A DNA stretch of 64,000 nt from assembly GCF_030160835.1 (NCBI RefSeq), contig NZ_BSPC01000066.1:1-64000 (forward strand), in the 5' to 3' direction. Both the position numbers and the translations under genes were made by a program. Source of the stretch: Labrys miyagiensis. GTDB lineage: Bacteria; Pseudomonadota; Alphaproteobacteria; Rhizobiales; Labraceae. Positions within the stretch are counted from its first letter, which is position 1. Each line of letters starts with the position of its first letter. The notes under the pieces were generated by a model. The model had not been told where the DNA came from. It made no database searches and saw nothing but the letters and a program-made list of their open reading frames with translations. Positions 36,606 through 46,138 of this stretch are shown one piece after another.

Positions 36606-37619
36606 ATGGCTCCCTTTCTCATCAGACGCCTGATCATGATGGTGCTCACCATGCTGGTGGCCTCGTTCGTGGTCTTCGCCGTGTCCGAGTTCACGCCGGG
36701 AAGCGTCGCCAGGAAATCGCTCGGGCCGTTCGCGACCCAGCAGCAGGTCGACATCCTGACCGAGCGCCTGAAGGCAAACGACCCGCTGCCCATCCGCTAT
36801 GGCCGCTGGCTCGGCATCCTGACGGGCGTCATCGCCGATCCCTTGCAGGATCCCGGCAACGGCCTGAACTTCACCGATCCGCGTGGCCCCCGCTATTTCG
36901 GCAATTTCGGCTATTCGACCCTCTACAAGCTGCCGGTCAACGACGTGATCTGGGACCGGCTCGGCCATACGGCCATCCTCGCCGGGCTCGCCTTTGCCCT
37001 CATCGTGCCGTTGTCGATCATCTTTGGCGTCCTCTCCGGCCTGAAGGAGGGCGGCGCTCTCGACCGCATCCTGTCGGTCGTCTCCATCACCTTCACCTCG
37101 ATCCCCGAATTCGCCTCCGGCGTGTTCCTGGTCACGCTGTTCGTCATCCTCTGGCCGATCCTGCCGGGAACCAGCCCGATGGACCCGGGGGGCGGCTGGT
37201 CGGTGTCCTCGCAGCTCGTGCTGCCGGTCGCCGTGCTGGTCATCTATGATTTCGGCTATGTCGCCCGCATGATCCGCGTCTCGATGATCGAGGTCATGGA
37301 GAAGCCCTATATCCGCACCGCCATCCTCAAGGGGCTGAGCCCGCGGCAGGTCATCCTCGGCCATGCCTTGCGCAACGCCATGATCGCGCCCTTCACGGTG
37401 CTGCTGCTCCAGCTCAACTTCCTGATCAGCGGCGTGGTGGTCACCGAACTCGTCTTCGCCTATCCGGGCTTCGGCCGCATGCTGCTGGAGGCGAGCCTGT
37501 TCGGCGACATCTCGACGGTGGAGGCCGCCACGCTCGTCACGGTCGCCGTCGCCATCGTCACCCAGTTCCTCGGCGACCTCGGCTACATGGCCCTCAATCC
37601 GCGTATCAGGGTGAAGTGA
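36606..37619 (+). CDS. ABC transporter permease, DppB-type
   Basis: A 337-residue inner-membrane permease with the N-terminal MAPFLIRRLIMMVLTMLVASFVVF helix and a large periplasmic loop. The EAA-like coupling loop is KPYIRTAILKGLSPRQVILGHALRNAMI before the last helices. Length and layout are those of DppB/GsiC. It pairs with the next gene, three bases away. Confidence 0.92.
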   Translation: MAPFLIRRLIMMVLTMLVASFVVFAVSEFTPGSVARKSLGPFATQQQVDILTERLKANDPLPIRYGRWLGILTGVIADPLQDPGNGLNFTDPRGPRYFGNFGYSTLYKLPVNDVIWDRLGHTAILAGLAFALIVPLSIIFGVLSGLKEGGALDRILSVVSITFTSIPEFASGVFLVTLFVILWPILPGTSPMDPGGGWSVSSQLVLPVAVLVIYDFGYVARMIRVSMIEVMEKPYIRTAILKGLSPRQVILGHALRNAMIAPFTVLLLQLNFLISGVVVTELVFAYPGFGRMLLEASLFGDISTVEAATLVTVAVAIVTQFLGDLGYMALNPRIRVK

Positions 37620-37622
37620 GCC

Positions 37623-38498
37623 ATGGCCTCCGATCGCATCGATACGCTCGCCGCCACCCAGCCCAAACCAGCCCGCCGGACCAGCAGCTGGCTGCGGATC
37701 TTCCGCTCCCGTACGGCCGTGATCGGCCTCGCTCTGATCCTGTTCTGGGTCGCGCTCGCCATCCTTGCGCCGGTCCTGCCGATCCCCTCGCCGACGGACC
37801 AGGACGTGATGGCGATCGCCGATCCCACGCCTTCCGCCAGCCACTGGCTGGGCACCGACATCCTCGGCCGCGACACCCTCTCGCGCCTGATCTTCGGGGC
37901 ACGGACGGTGCTGGTGGTAGCGCCGCTCTCCGTGGCGGTGGCCCTGACGGTCGGCATCATCATCGGCATGCTGTCGGGCTATTTCGGCGGCCTCGTCGAT
38001 ACCCTGGTCAGCCGCCTGTCGGACGTGATCCTCGCCTTCCCGGTGCTGGTGCTCTACGTCATCCTGATCGCCAATATCGGCCCGTCGGTCCTCAACATCG
38101 TCATCGCCACCACCATCGCCTCGGCGCCTGGCATCGGGCGCATCGTGCGCGGGCTCGTGCTCGACCTCAAGGAGCGCGAATATGTCGCCGCCGCGCGCCT
38201 CAGGGCAGAGAGCACGCTCTACATCATGATCGTCGAGCTCCTGCCCAATTGCCGGGGCCCGCTGATCGTCGATGCCTGCCTGCGGCTCGGCTACACCATC
38301 ATCACCATCGGTATCCTCGGCTTCCTCGGCCTCGGCCTGCCGCCGCCAAACCCGGACTGGGGCGGCATGGTGCGCGAGACGACCACCGTCATCAATGTCT
38401 GGCCGCTGATGTCGGTGGCCCCGTCGGTGGCCATCGTCAGCCTGGTCCTCGGCTTCAATCTCCTGGCCGACGGCATGCGGGAGGCCTTCAAGCCATGA
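37623..38498 (+). CDS. ABC transporter permease, DppC-type
   Basis: A 291-residue permease. The LGTDILGRDTLSRLIFGARTVL motif of DppC/OppC is at about 78-99, and the coupling loop KEREYVAAARLRAESTLYIMIVELLPNCRGPL lies near 185-215. It has six predicted helices. Its stop overlaps the ATPase start (ATGA). Confidence 0.92.
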   Translation: MASDRIDTLAATQPKPARRTSSWLRIFRSRTAVIGLALILFWVALAILAPVLPIPSPTDQDVMAIADPTPSASHWLGTDILGRDTLSRLIFGARTVLVVAPLSVAVALTVGIIIGMLSGYFGGLVDTLVSRLSDVILAFPVLVLYVILIANIGPSVLNIVIATTIASAPGIGRIVRGLVLDLKEREYVAAARLRAESTLYIMIVELLPNCRGPLIVDACLRLGYTIITIGILGFLGLGLPPPNPDWGGMVRETTTVINVWPLMSVAPSVAIVSLVLGFNLLADGMREAFKP

Positions 38499-40591
38499 CC
38501 TTGCAGGAACAGGCCCGTACCATCACCCCCGCCTCGGCAGGCGACGCCCTGCTGGAGGTCCGCAATCTGCGCATCGAGTTCAGGGGCCGGGACGACACGG
38601 TGCTGGCCGTGCCCGATGTCTCCTTCCACATCGCGCCCGGTGAGGCCTATGGGCTGGTAGGCGAGTCCGGTTGCGGCAAGACCACCACCGCCATGGCCGT
38701 GATGGGCTATCTCGGCGTGAACGGCCGGGTGAGCGGCGGCAGCATCCGCTTCGAGGGGCAGGAACTCGTCGGCGCCCGGCCGGATCTGCTGCGTTCGATC
38801 CGCGGACGGCGCATCGCCATGGTCTATCAGGAGCCGATGAGCGCCCTCAATCCGGTGAAGACCATCGGCGCCCAACTCGCCGAAGTGCCGCTCCGCCACC
38901 TCGGAGCCAGCAAGGCCGAGGCGATGGACATGGCCGCCGCCATGATCGAGGACGTCCGTCTGCCGGACCCGCGCGAAATCCTCAAGCGCTATCCCCATCA
39001 GCTTTCGGGCGGTCAGCAGCAGCGCATCGTCATCGCCATGGCTCTGCTGGCTAGGCCGGCGCTGCTGCTGCTCGACGAGCCCACCACAGGCCTCGACGTC
39101 ACCGTCGAGGCGGCGGTTCTGGACCTCATCGGCGACCTGCGCCAGCGCTACGGCACCAGCCTGCTCTACATTTCCCACAATCTCGGCCTGATCGCCGCCA
39201 CCTGCGACCGCGTGGGCATCATGTATTCGGGCGAGATCGTCGAGGAGGCGCCGACGGCGCAGCTCTTCCGTGATCCCCGCCATCCCTATGCGCAGGGCCT
39301 GCTCGGCTGTATCCCCGATATCAGCACCGACAAGCGCTCGCGTGCCCTGATGCCGATCCAGGGGCAGATTCCCCTGCCGCAGGAGCGCCCGCAAGGCTGC
39401 TTCTTCGGCCCGCGTTGCCAGCATTTCCAGGCTTCGCGCTGCGGTGGCGCTCCCATCGCCATGCAGCAGGCCCACACCGGGGAACATATGGTCCGCTGCG
39501 TGCGCTGGGATGAGATCGAACCGCCGCGGTTGGCCAATCACGATGACAAGGGCGCCATGGCCGAGGCGCCGGATGCGCTCGCCGTCGACGACGTCACCAA
39601 GCTCTATGTCCTCGGCCGCGGCAAGGCACGCACGGTGGTGGCCAATGAGGCGATCTCGCTGAAGGCGGGCAAGGGCGAGATCCTGGCCCTGGTCGGCGAG
39701 TCCGGCTGCGGCAAGTCGAGCCTTGCCCGCATCATCGTCGGCCTCGAAAAGGCGACCTCCGGGCAGATCCGCTTCGCGGGTGACGACATCGCCCAGGTCG
39801 ATGCCCGGCATCGCTCGAAGGCGATGCTGCAATCGATCCAGATGGTGTTCCAGAACCCGGACAGCACGCTCAACCCGTCCCATCCGGCTGCCTTCTCGAT
39901 CCGGCGCACCATCAGCAAGTTCGGCATCCGCAAGGGCAGGGCGGCGATCGACCAGCGGGTGCGCGAGCTGCTGGAGATGGTTCGCCTGCCGCCGTCCCTG
40001 GCCGAGCGCCGGCCGAACCAGTTGTCCGGCGGCCAGAAGCAGCGCATCGCCATCGCCCGGGCCTTCGCCTCCGATCCCAGCCTCATCGTGGCCGACGAAC
40101 CCGTTTCGGCGCTGGACGTCTCCGTGCAGGCCGCCGTCGTCACGCTGCTCCTCGACATCCAGCGCGAGAAGCAGAGCACGCTCGTCTTCATCAGCCATGA
40201 CCTCGCTTTGGTTCGTCACGTCGCCGACAGCGTCGTGGTGATGTATCTCGGCAAGGTGATGGAGCGCGGGCGCGTGGAGGAGATCTTCAGCCCACCCTAT
40301 CATCCCTATACCGAGGCGCTTCTTTCCGCCGTCCACAGTCCCGACCCCGATGCCGTTCCCAAGGAACGCATACGCCTCGCAGGGGAGACACCGAGCCCGA
40401 TCAACGTGCCGCCGGGCTGCCGCTTCGCCTCGCGCTGCCATCGCAAGCTCGGCGCGATCTGCGATACAGTGCCGCCGCCCGTGCGCATTCTCTCGACGAC
40501 CCATGAAGTCGCCTGCCATATCGAGCCGGACGTCCTGGCCGGCCTGCCGCCCGTTTTTGCCAAGCCCGACCGGGACGAACAGCCCACATGA
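38495..40591 (+). CDS. Fused double ABC ATPase (DppD-DppF type)
   Basis: A 698-residue protein with two complete nucleotide-binding domains. In the first, Walker A is GESGCGKTT at 56-64, signature LSGGQQQR and Walker B ALLLLDEPTTGLDV. In the second, GESGCGKSSLAR, LSGGQKQR and LIVADEPVSALDV. Each half ends in the Cys-rich oligopeptide-ATPase C-terminal region (FFGPRCQHFQASRC and GCRFASRCHRKLGAIC). Fusion of DppD and DppF into one chain is known from GsiA. It energises uptake by the two permeases and overlaps the MFS gene by ATGA. Confidence 0.93.
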   Translation: MTLQEQARTITPASAGDALLEVRNLRIEFRGRDDTVLAVPDVSFHIAPGEAYGLVGESGCGKTTTAMAVMGYLGVNGRVSGGSIRFEGQELVGARPDLLRSIRGRRIAMVYQEPMSALNPVKTIGAQLAEVPLRHLGASKAEAMDMAAAMIEDVRLPDPREILKRYPHQLSGGQQQRIVIAMALLARPALLLLDEPTTGLDVTVEAAVLDLIGDLRQRYGTSLLYISHNLGLIAATCDRVGIMYSGEIVEEAPTAQLFRDPRHPYAQGLLGCIPDISTDKRSRALMPIQGQIPLPQERPQGCFFGPRCQHFQASRCGGAPIAMQQAHTGEHMVRCVRWDEIEPPRLANHDDKGAMAEAPDALAVDDVTKLYVLGRGKARTVVANEAISLKAGKGEILALVGESGCGKSSLARIIVGLEKATSGQIRFAGDDIAQVDARHRSKAMLQSIQMVFQNPDSTLNPSHPAAFSIRRTISKFGIRKGRAAIDQRVRELLEMVRLPPSLAERRPNQLSGGQKQRIAIARAFASDPSLIVADEPVSALDVSVQAAVVTLLLDIQREKQSTLVFISHDLALVRHVADSVVVMYLGKVMERGRVEEIFSPPYHPYTEALLSAVHSPDPDAVPKERIRLAGETPSPINVPPGCRFASRCHRKLGAICDTVPPPVRILSTTHEVACHIEPDVLAGLPPVFAKPDRDEQPT

Positions 40592-41850
40592 GTACCCTGC
40601 CAACCTCGACGCCGGGATTGCGGCAGACGCTCGCCTTGGCGCGCGCGATCCTGCCCCTCATGGCCGCCATCTGCATCGCCGGCGCCGGTAACGGGCTGCT
40701 CACCACGGTGGTTTCGCTTCACCTCGGCAGCGGCCGCTTCGGCGTCACGGCGGTGCAGATGGTGCTGTCGGGTTTCCCGGCCGGCTTCCTCATCGGATGC
40801 CTGGTCGCACGCAGCATCGTGGTGCGGCTTGGCCATGAGAGGACGTTCCGCGCCCTTGCCCTGCTGACGGCTCTGGCCGGATTCGGTTTCGCGCTGGGTG
40901 AACAGCCCATGCTCTGGTTTGGCCTGCGTCTCCTCAACGGTCTGTCGATGGCGGTCCTCTTCATCGTGGCGGAGAGCTGGATCAACCTCTATGCGGGGAC
41001 GCGCAATCGCGGCACGCTGTTTTCGCTCTACATGCTGATGACCGCGCTCAGCGTGCTGCTCGGCCAATTGATGGTGAGGCTTGCCGAGCCGCAGGGCCTG
41101 GCACTGTTCGTCCTCGCCGCCTGCGTGGGCGTTTGCGGGGTCCTGCTCTCGAAATTCGGCCTGCGCGCCTGGCCTGCCCTGCCGCAGCCCAAGCCGGTCT
41201 TGCCCTCCCAGCCCGCGAGAGAGCGCGAAAATTTCGGCCTGTGGCGGCTCGCCTGTCTTGTACCTGTTACCGTCATCGCCGCCTTCCAGGCCGGCATGAC
41301 CAATCTCAACGTGTTCGCCATGACGCCGCTTTATGGCGAGCAGATCGGCCTGCCGACCAGCACCGTCATTGGTCTCACCACGGCTTTCAGCATCGGCGGG
41401 TTGCTGGCCCAGCCGCCGATCGGCTGGCTGTCCGACAAATTCGACCGCCGTCTGCTGCTGGTGCTCAATGGCGGGTTCGCGGCGCTGCTCTGCGGGCTCA
41501 TCACGCTGGTGGGCAAGGGCCCGGCCCCGCTGCTTTTCGTCCTGTTCTTTGCCTATGGTGCGACGACGCTGACGATCTATCCGCTCGCCATCGCCTATGG
41601 CAACGCCCGGGTCGAGAGCCGATTCATGGTTCTGGTCTCTGGCCGCCTTCTGCTGCTCTATGCCATCGGCGGTGTCGTGGCGCCTCTCCTGTCGACCGAC
41701 CTGATGATGCGCCTCGGGCCGCAGATCCTCTTCATCTTCCTGGGGAGTGCCGCTTTGTGCGTGATGGTCGCGGCCTGCTTCAATCTGTTGCGTTCGCCGG
41801 GCCCGGCCCCTGGCGGCGAGAGCACGCCCGCTCTGGACATGGGGGAGTAG
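40588..41850 (+). CDS. MFS transporter, YcaD-like
   Basis: A 420-residue protein with twelve predicted membrane helices. LGHERTFR between helices 2 and 3 stands in the place of the MFS GxxxDR motif, and AESWINLYAGTRNRGTLFSLYMLMT is typical of the YcaD/YfkF-like subgroup. Within the catabolic operon it might export a product or import a related substrate; direction is not decidable. Confidence 0.85.
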   Translation: MSTLPTSTPGLRQTLALARAILPLMAAICIAGAGNGLLTTVVSLHLGSGRFGVTAVQMVLSGFPAGFLIGCLVARSIVVRLGHERTFRALALLTALAGFGFALGEQPMLWFGLRLLNGLSMAVLFIVAESWINLYAGTRNRGTLFSLYMLMTALSVLLGQLMVRLAEPQGLALFVLAACVGVCGVLLSKFGLRAWPALPQPKPVLPSQPARERENFGLWRLACLVPVTVIAAFQAGMTNLNVFAMTPLYGEQIGLPTSTVIGLTTAFSIGGLLAQPPIGWLSDKFDRRLLLVLNGGFAALLCGLITLVGKGPAPLLFVLFFAYGATTLTIYPLAIAYGNARVESRFMVLVSGRLLLLYAIGGVVAPLLSTDLMMRLGPQILFIFLGSAALCVMVAACFNLLRSPGPAPGGESTPALDMGE

Positions 41851-41854
41851 TCCG

Positions 41855-43297
41855 ATGGGGCATGCGTCGAGCGAAGGCGATTTCGACCTGGTGATCCGCG
41901 GCGGCACGGTGGTGCTGCCCGACGGTCCGGCAGAGATCGATATCGGCGTCAGGGGAGAGCATATCGCGGCCCTTGCGCCTGATCTTCCGCCTGGCAGGCG
42001 GGATGTCTCGGCCAGGGGCCGCATCGTTCTGCCGGGCGGCGTCGACAGCCATTGCCACATGGATCAGCCGCCCTGGGAGGGGCGTTCCACCGCCGATGAT
42101 TTCGATAGCGGGACCCTGTCGGCGCTGTGCGGGGGCACGACAACCGTCATTCCCTTCGCCATGCAGATGCGCGGCCAGTCGCTGCGCGCCGCCGTCGACG
42201 ACTATCACGAACGGGCGCGGCCGAAGGCCCATGTCGACTACGGTTTCCACCTCATCATCGGCGATCCCACGGAGAAGGTGCTGAAGGACGAGATACCCCG
42301 CCTGGTGGCCGAAGGCTGCACCTCCTTCAAGATCTACCTGACCTATGAGGGGCTCAAGCTCGACGACTACGAGGTGCTCAATGTTCTCGACGTGGCGCGC
42401 AGCGAGGGCGCCATGGTCATGGTCCATGCCGAGAACAATGCCTGCATCCGCTGGCTCACCGAGCGCTTCCTCGCCGCGCGCAAGACGCAACTGCGCTATC
42501 ACGGCCTCGCCCATCCCGAGATCGGCGACCGCGAGGCGACGTTTCGGGCGATCAGCCTGGCCGAACTGGTCGAGACGCCGCTGTTGATCAGCCATGTCAG
42601 CGCCGCCGGAGCGGTGGAGGAGATACGCCGCGCCAGGGCACGCGGCCTGCCCGTCTATGCCGAGACCTGCCCACAATATCTCTTCCTCACCTCCGAGGAT
42701 ATGGACACGCCCGACCTCAGTGGGGCGATGTGCGTGTGCACGCCGCCCCCGCGCCACCGCTCCAACCAGCCCGAGATCTGGCGTGGCATCTTCGACGGTA
42801 CGCTGGAGGTATTCTCCTCCGACCACTCCCCGTGGAACTATGCCGACAAGATCGCGGGTGGGCCGGATGTGCCCTTCACGCGCATCCCCAATGGCATTCC
42901 CGGCATTGAGACGCGTCTGCCTCTGCTCTATTCGGCCGGCGTCAACATGGACCGGCTGTCGCTGCTCAAATTTGCCGAACTCACGGCCGCCAACCCCGCC
43001 CGGCTGTTTGGCCTTTATCCCCGCAAGGGCGCCATCGCGCTCGGCTCGGACGCCGACCTCGCCATCTGGGATCCGGCGCGCGAGGTCACCATCACCAATG
43101 CCATGCTGCACCACGCCACCGACCACACCCCCTATGAGGGCAGGATGGTACGCGGCTGGCCGATCGTCACCATTTCGCGCGGCCACATCGTCTGGAACGA
43201 TGGGCAGATCACCTCGACGCCGGGCAGGGGGAAGTTTCTTGCCTGCAGCAGGCCCTTCACGCCGAAACGGGATCTGCCTCCGGTGCTCGCATCATGA
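41855..43297 (+). CDS. Dihydropyrimidinase/D-hydantoinase-like amidohydrolase
   Basis: A 480-residue cyclic amidohydrolase with a full binuclear metal site: HCH in GGVDSHCHMD, the carboxylated Lys in TSFKIYLTYEG, His in MVHAEN, His in LISHVSAAGAVEEI, and Asp in SSDHSPWN. It should open a five- or six-membered cyclic imide/amide such as a hydantoin or dihydropyrimidine in the cytosol. The transporter genes upstream would bring in the substrate. It lies 4 bases after the MFS gene and overlaps the next SDR. Confidence 0.9.
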   Translation: MGHASSEGDFDLVIRGGTVVLPDGPAEIDIGVRGEHIAALAPDLPPGRRDVSARGRIVLPGGVDSHCHMDQPPWEGRSTADDFDSGTLSALCGGTTTVIPFAMQMRGQSLRAAVDDYHERARPKAHVDYGFHLIIGDPTEKVLKDEIPRLVAEGCTSFKIYLTYEGLKLDDYEVLNVLDVARSEGAMVMVHAENNACIRWLTERFLAARKTQLRYHGLAHPEIGDREATFRAISLAELVETPLLISHVSAAGAVEEIRRARARGLPVYAETCPQYLFLTSEDMDTPDLSGAMCVCTPPPRHRSNQPEIWRGIFDGTLEVFSSDHSPWNYADKIAGGPDVPFTRIPNGIPGIETRLPLLYSAGVNMDRLSLLKFAELTAANPARLFGLYPRKGAIALGSDADLAIWDPAREVTITNAMLHHATDHTPYEGRMVRGWPIVTISRGHIVWNDGQITSTPGRGKFLACSRPFTPKRDLPPVLAS

Positions 43298-44067
43298 CCC
43301 CGATCTCTCCTTTTTCTCCGCGGCGCCTTGCCGGCCGGTCCATCCTGATCAGCGGCGCCGCCAGCGCTATCGGCGAGGCGACCACGCGGCGCTGTGTAGC
43401 CGAGGGCGCGCGGGTCGCCTGCGCGGATCTCGACCAGGGCGCAGCGGAGCGCCTTGCCGGCGAACTGGGCGGACAGGTGATCGCCGTGCATTGCGATGTG
43501 ACGGAGCCGCATTCCGCCCGAGAGGCGGTGAACGCCGCGATCGCCGCCTTCGGTCATCTGGACGGATATGTCCATAATGCCGCCGCTCCCTCGCGCGATG
43601 GCGATGTCGTCGAACTCGACCTGGCGGACTGGCACCGCGAAATCGACGTCACCCTGACCGGCGCCTTCCTGGTGGGCAAATATGTGGTGCCGGCCCTGGC
43701 GAAGGCCGGCGGCGGTTCGATCGTGCTGGTCGCCTCGCAGCTTGGCCATGTCGCGACGGCACGCTCGGTTGCCTATTGCTCGGCCAAGGCCGGCCTGATC
43801 CACCTTGCCCGGCTCATGGCCGTGGACCATGCCGCTGTCGGCATTCGCGTCAACAGCCTGTCGCCGGGCGCCGTGCGCACGGCGCGGCTCCTGCAGCGCT
43901 GGCCCGATCTCGACGCGGCCGATGCCGACCTTGCCGGACATTACCTCACCGGGCGCATCGGCCAGCCTGACGAGATTGCCGCGAGCGCGGCCTTCCTGCT
44001 TTCCAACGACGCCTCCTTCGTGACGGGCACCGACCTGCTCGCCGACGGTGGCTATGCCGCCCGCTGA
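43294..44067 (+). CDS. Short-chain dehydrogenase/reductase
   Basis: A 257-residue SDR with a cofactor loop changed to SGAASAIGEA (TGxxxGIG is usual; Ala replaces the second Gly), an NAAA motif, and catalytic YCSAKAGL. The C-terminus GTDLLADGGYAAR is canonical. It is coupled to the hydantoinase gene by an ATGA overlap, so it likely acts on a product or alcohol in the same pathway. Confidence 0.85.
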   Translation: MTPISPFSPRRLAGRSILISGAASAIGEATTRRCVAEGARVACADLDQGAAERLAGELGGQVIAVHCDVTEPHSAREAVNAAIAAFGHLDGYVHNAAAPSRDGDVVELDLADWHREIDVTLTGAFLVGKYVVPALAKAGGGSIVLVASQLGHVATARSVAYCSAKAGLIHLARLMAVDHAAVGIRVNSLSPGAVRTARLLQRWPDLDAADADLAGHYLTGRIGQPDEIAASAAFLLSNDASFVTGTDLLADGGYAAR

Positions 44068-44118
44068 TACTGAAACCATGACGGGCGAAGTCCCGCGAGT
44101 AATGAAAAGGGAGCGATC

Positions 44119-45162
44119 ATGACCCTCTTGGTGACCGGCGGTGGCGGCTTCGTGATGAGTGTCGTCGTGGGTGAATGGCTGGCGCGCGATCCCGCCAACA
44201 AGGCGGTGATCCTTGATCGCGGCCCGCTCGATGCCGCCGCTGAAAATTATTTTGCGCCGGTGCGCGATCGCCTGACCGTCATCGAGGGCGATGTCTGCCG
44301 GGATGAGACCTGGCAGGGCACACTGGATGGGCTCGGCATCACGGCCATTGTCCATGGCGCCACGCTCACCCCGATTTCGCGCGGCAGCGCCGCGGAGGCC
44401 AAGCGCCAGCCGGAGGCGGAGGACCCCGCCCGCATCGTCGACGTCAATCTGATGGGCAGCGTGCGCGCCCTGGAATGGGCGCGCCGCAGCGCGTCGATCA
44501 AGCGCTTCGTCTATGTCAGCTCGGGCTCGGTCTATCGCCATCACGGGCCGGACTGGCAGGGCGAGCCGCTGCCCGAGGACGGCTACGTCGCGCCGCTCAC
44601 CCTCTATGGCATCTCAAAATATGCCTCCGAGATGGTGGTCAACCGCTATGCCGATCTCTTCGGCCTCCCGGGGATTTCGGTGCGGCTGTCGTCGATCTAT
44701 GGGCCGATGGACCGTGTAACGGCGAGCCGCAACTTCCGCCATATACCCAACCGCGTCGCCCATATGGCGCTGGCGGGCGAGGTGATCCGGCCGAACAGCC
44801 TCGACAGCGCCGGCGACTACCTGAACTCGGCCGATGTCGCCGCGGCCATCGTCGCCCTCATCGGGGCGCCCATGCTGCGTTACCGCCACTACAATGTCGC
44901 GAGCGGCGAGATTTCCACCACCGGCGACTTCGTACGCTGGGCGGCCGAGAAGGTGCCCGGCGTGCGGTGCGAGGTGACCTCCGACGCGACCGCCAACGTC
45001 GTGCAGGATCCGGCGCTGCGGGACGGCATGTGGGGCGCCTATGACACAGCCCGGCTCGAACGCGATACCGGCTGGCGCCCGCGCCCGCTGCGCGAGGCCT
45101 TCCACGCCTATATGGACTGGATCGCCGCGAATGAAGTGGCCGTGGCCAGCGGCCCCGCCTGA
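44119..45162 (+). CDS. NAD-dependent epimerase/dehydratase family protein
   Basis: A 347-residue extended SDR: VTGGGGFVMSVVVGEWL (the usual GFIG is GFVM), VSSGSVYRHHGPDW, catalytic YGISKYASEM and IYGPMDR. GAGCGATC-type spacing upstream (AAAGGGAGCG) supports the ATG at 44119. A sugar-acid or uronate substrate is possible, as for D-erythronate or uronate dehydrogenases of this family, which would be unusual beside a hydantoinase. Confidence 0.82.
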   Translation: MTLLVTGGGGFVMSVVVGEWLARDPANKAVILDRGPLDAAAENYFAPVRDRLTVIEGDVCRDETWQGTLDGLGITAIVHGATLTPISRGSAAEAKRQPEAEDPARIVDVNLMGSVRALEWARRSASIKRFVYVSSGSVYRHHGPDWQGEPLPEDGYVAPLTLYGISKYASEMVVNRYADLFGLPGISVRLSSIYGPMDRVTASRNFRHIPNRVAHMALAGEVIRPNSLDSAGDYLNSADVAAAIVALIGAPMLRYRHYNVASGEISTTGDFVRWAAEKVPGVRCEVTSDATANVVQDPALRDGMWGAYDTARLERDTGWRPRPLREAFHAYMDWIAANEVAVASGPA

Positions 45163-45194
45163 ATGTCCTGCGTTTTTCTGTTTGAGAGATTGCC

Positions 45195-46136
45195 ATGAGC
45201 AGTGATTTGAATGCCGCCCCCCAGGGGCCGGGCCGTGATTTCATCGGCTATGGCCGGCAGGCGCCCCATGTCGTCTGGCCCGGCGGCGCCAAGGTCGCGA
45301 TCAACCTCGTTCTCGTCTATGAGGAGGGCTCCGAATATTCCTGGCTCGAGGATGGCCGCAACGACAATTGGGGCGAATACAACATCCCCAATTCACCGCC
45401 GGCCCGCGACCTCGGCACCGAGACCCATTTCGAATATGGCAGCCGCGCCGGCATCTGGCGCCTTGCGCGCCTGTTCGATCGCCACCAGGTGCCGGTGACG
45501 GTCTCGGCCTGCGCCGTGGCGCTGCAGCGCAATCCCGATGTCGTCGCCTGGATGAAGGCGAGGGGCCACGATTTGCTCGGCCATGGCCTGCGCTGGTCGG
45601 AATACTGGACCTTGAGCCGCGAGGAGGAACGCGAGCAGCTGCGCCAGGCGAACGAGCTCTACCGCTCGCTTCTTGGCGTGCATCCGCCGGGCTGGAACTG
45701 CCGCTCCTTCCCGAGTGTCAACACCCAGGATCTCATCATCGAGGATGGCGAGTTCCTCTATTATTCCGACCCCTGCAACGACGACATCCCCTATTTCGTC
45801 GAGCACGCGGCCGGGCGCCTGCTCGTGGTGCCCTATTCCAAGACCCTCAACGACAGCCGCTACCTGATCGCGCCGGGCTACAGCAATCCGCGGGACTTCG
45901 CCGAGGATTGCCGTTCGGCCATCAGTTACCTCCTCGAGGATGCCGAGGAGGCGGGCGGCAAGATGCTCACCATCGCCGTTCATGCCCGCTGGACCGGCCA
46001 GCCCAATCGCGCTTCCGGCCTGCGTGACGTAATCGAGTTCGTCAACCGCACCGACGGCGCGATCTTCATGCGCCGCGAGGAGATCGCGCGCTACTGGCTC
46101 GACAACCACGAATCCTTCTTCCTGCCGAGGGGCTGA
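45195..46136 (+). CDS. PuuE-like polysaccharide-deacetylase-fold amidase (allantoinase-like)
   Basis: A 313-residue NodB-fold protein. FIGYGRQAPHVVWPGGAKVAINLVL at the start, then EYGSRAGIWRLARLF, GHGLRWSEYW and GWNCRSFPSVNT follow the PuuE allantoinase pattern; FLYYSDPCNDDIPYFVE and IAVHARWTGQPNRASGL complete it. PuuE-type proteins hydrolyse allantoin without the usual binuclear amidohydrolase site. It could be an amidase acting on a ring-opened or ureide intermediate. Two bases separate it from the ThDP gene. Confidence 0.85.
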   Translation: MSSDLNAAPQGPGRDFIGYGRQAPHVVWPGGAKVAINLVLVYEEGSEYSWLEDGRNDNWGEYNIPNSPPARDLGTETHFEYGSRAGIWRLARLFDRHQVPVTVSACAVALQRNPDVVAWMKARGHDLLGHGLRWSEYWTLSREEEREQLRQANELYRSLLGVHPPGWNCRSFPSVNTQDLIIEDGEFLYYSDPCNDDIPYFVEHAAGRLLVVPYSKTLNDSRYLIAPGYSNPRDFAEDCRSAISYLLEDAEEAGGKMLTIAVHARWTGQPNRASGLRDVIEFVNRTDGAIFMRREEIARYWLDNHESFFLPRG

Positions 46137-46138
46137 CA

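Noticed and set aside
36423-37844. Long open reading on the minus strand across the permease genes
   Set aside because: It is a GC-driven shadow of the DppB/DppC genes: its translation is low-complexity Arg/Asp/Glu/His-rich, with no family resemblance, while the plus strand has two clear permeases.
37616-38494. In-frame extension upstream of the double ATPase start, giving a 991-residue protein
   Set aside because: The extra part overlaps the DppC gene in another frame and has a low-complexity Arg/Pro composition; the ATGA overlap at 38495 is a much better start.
38291-40603. 770-residue open reading on the minus strand opposite the double ATPase
   Set aside because: The plus strand holds two intact ABC domains with Walker motifs; the opposite reading has no recognisable domain.
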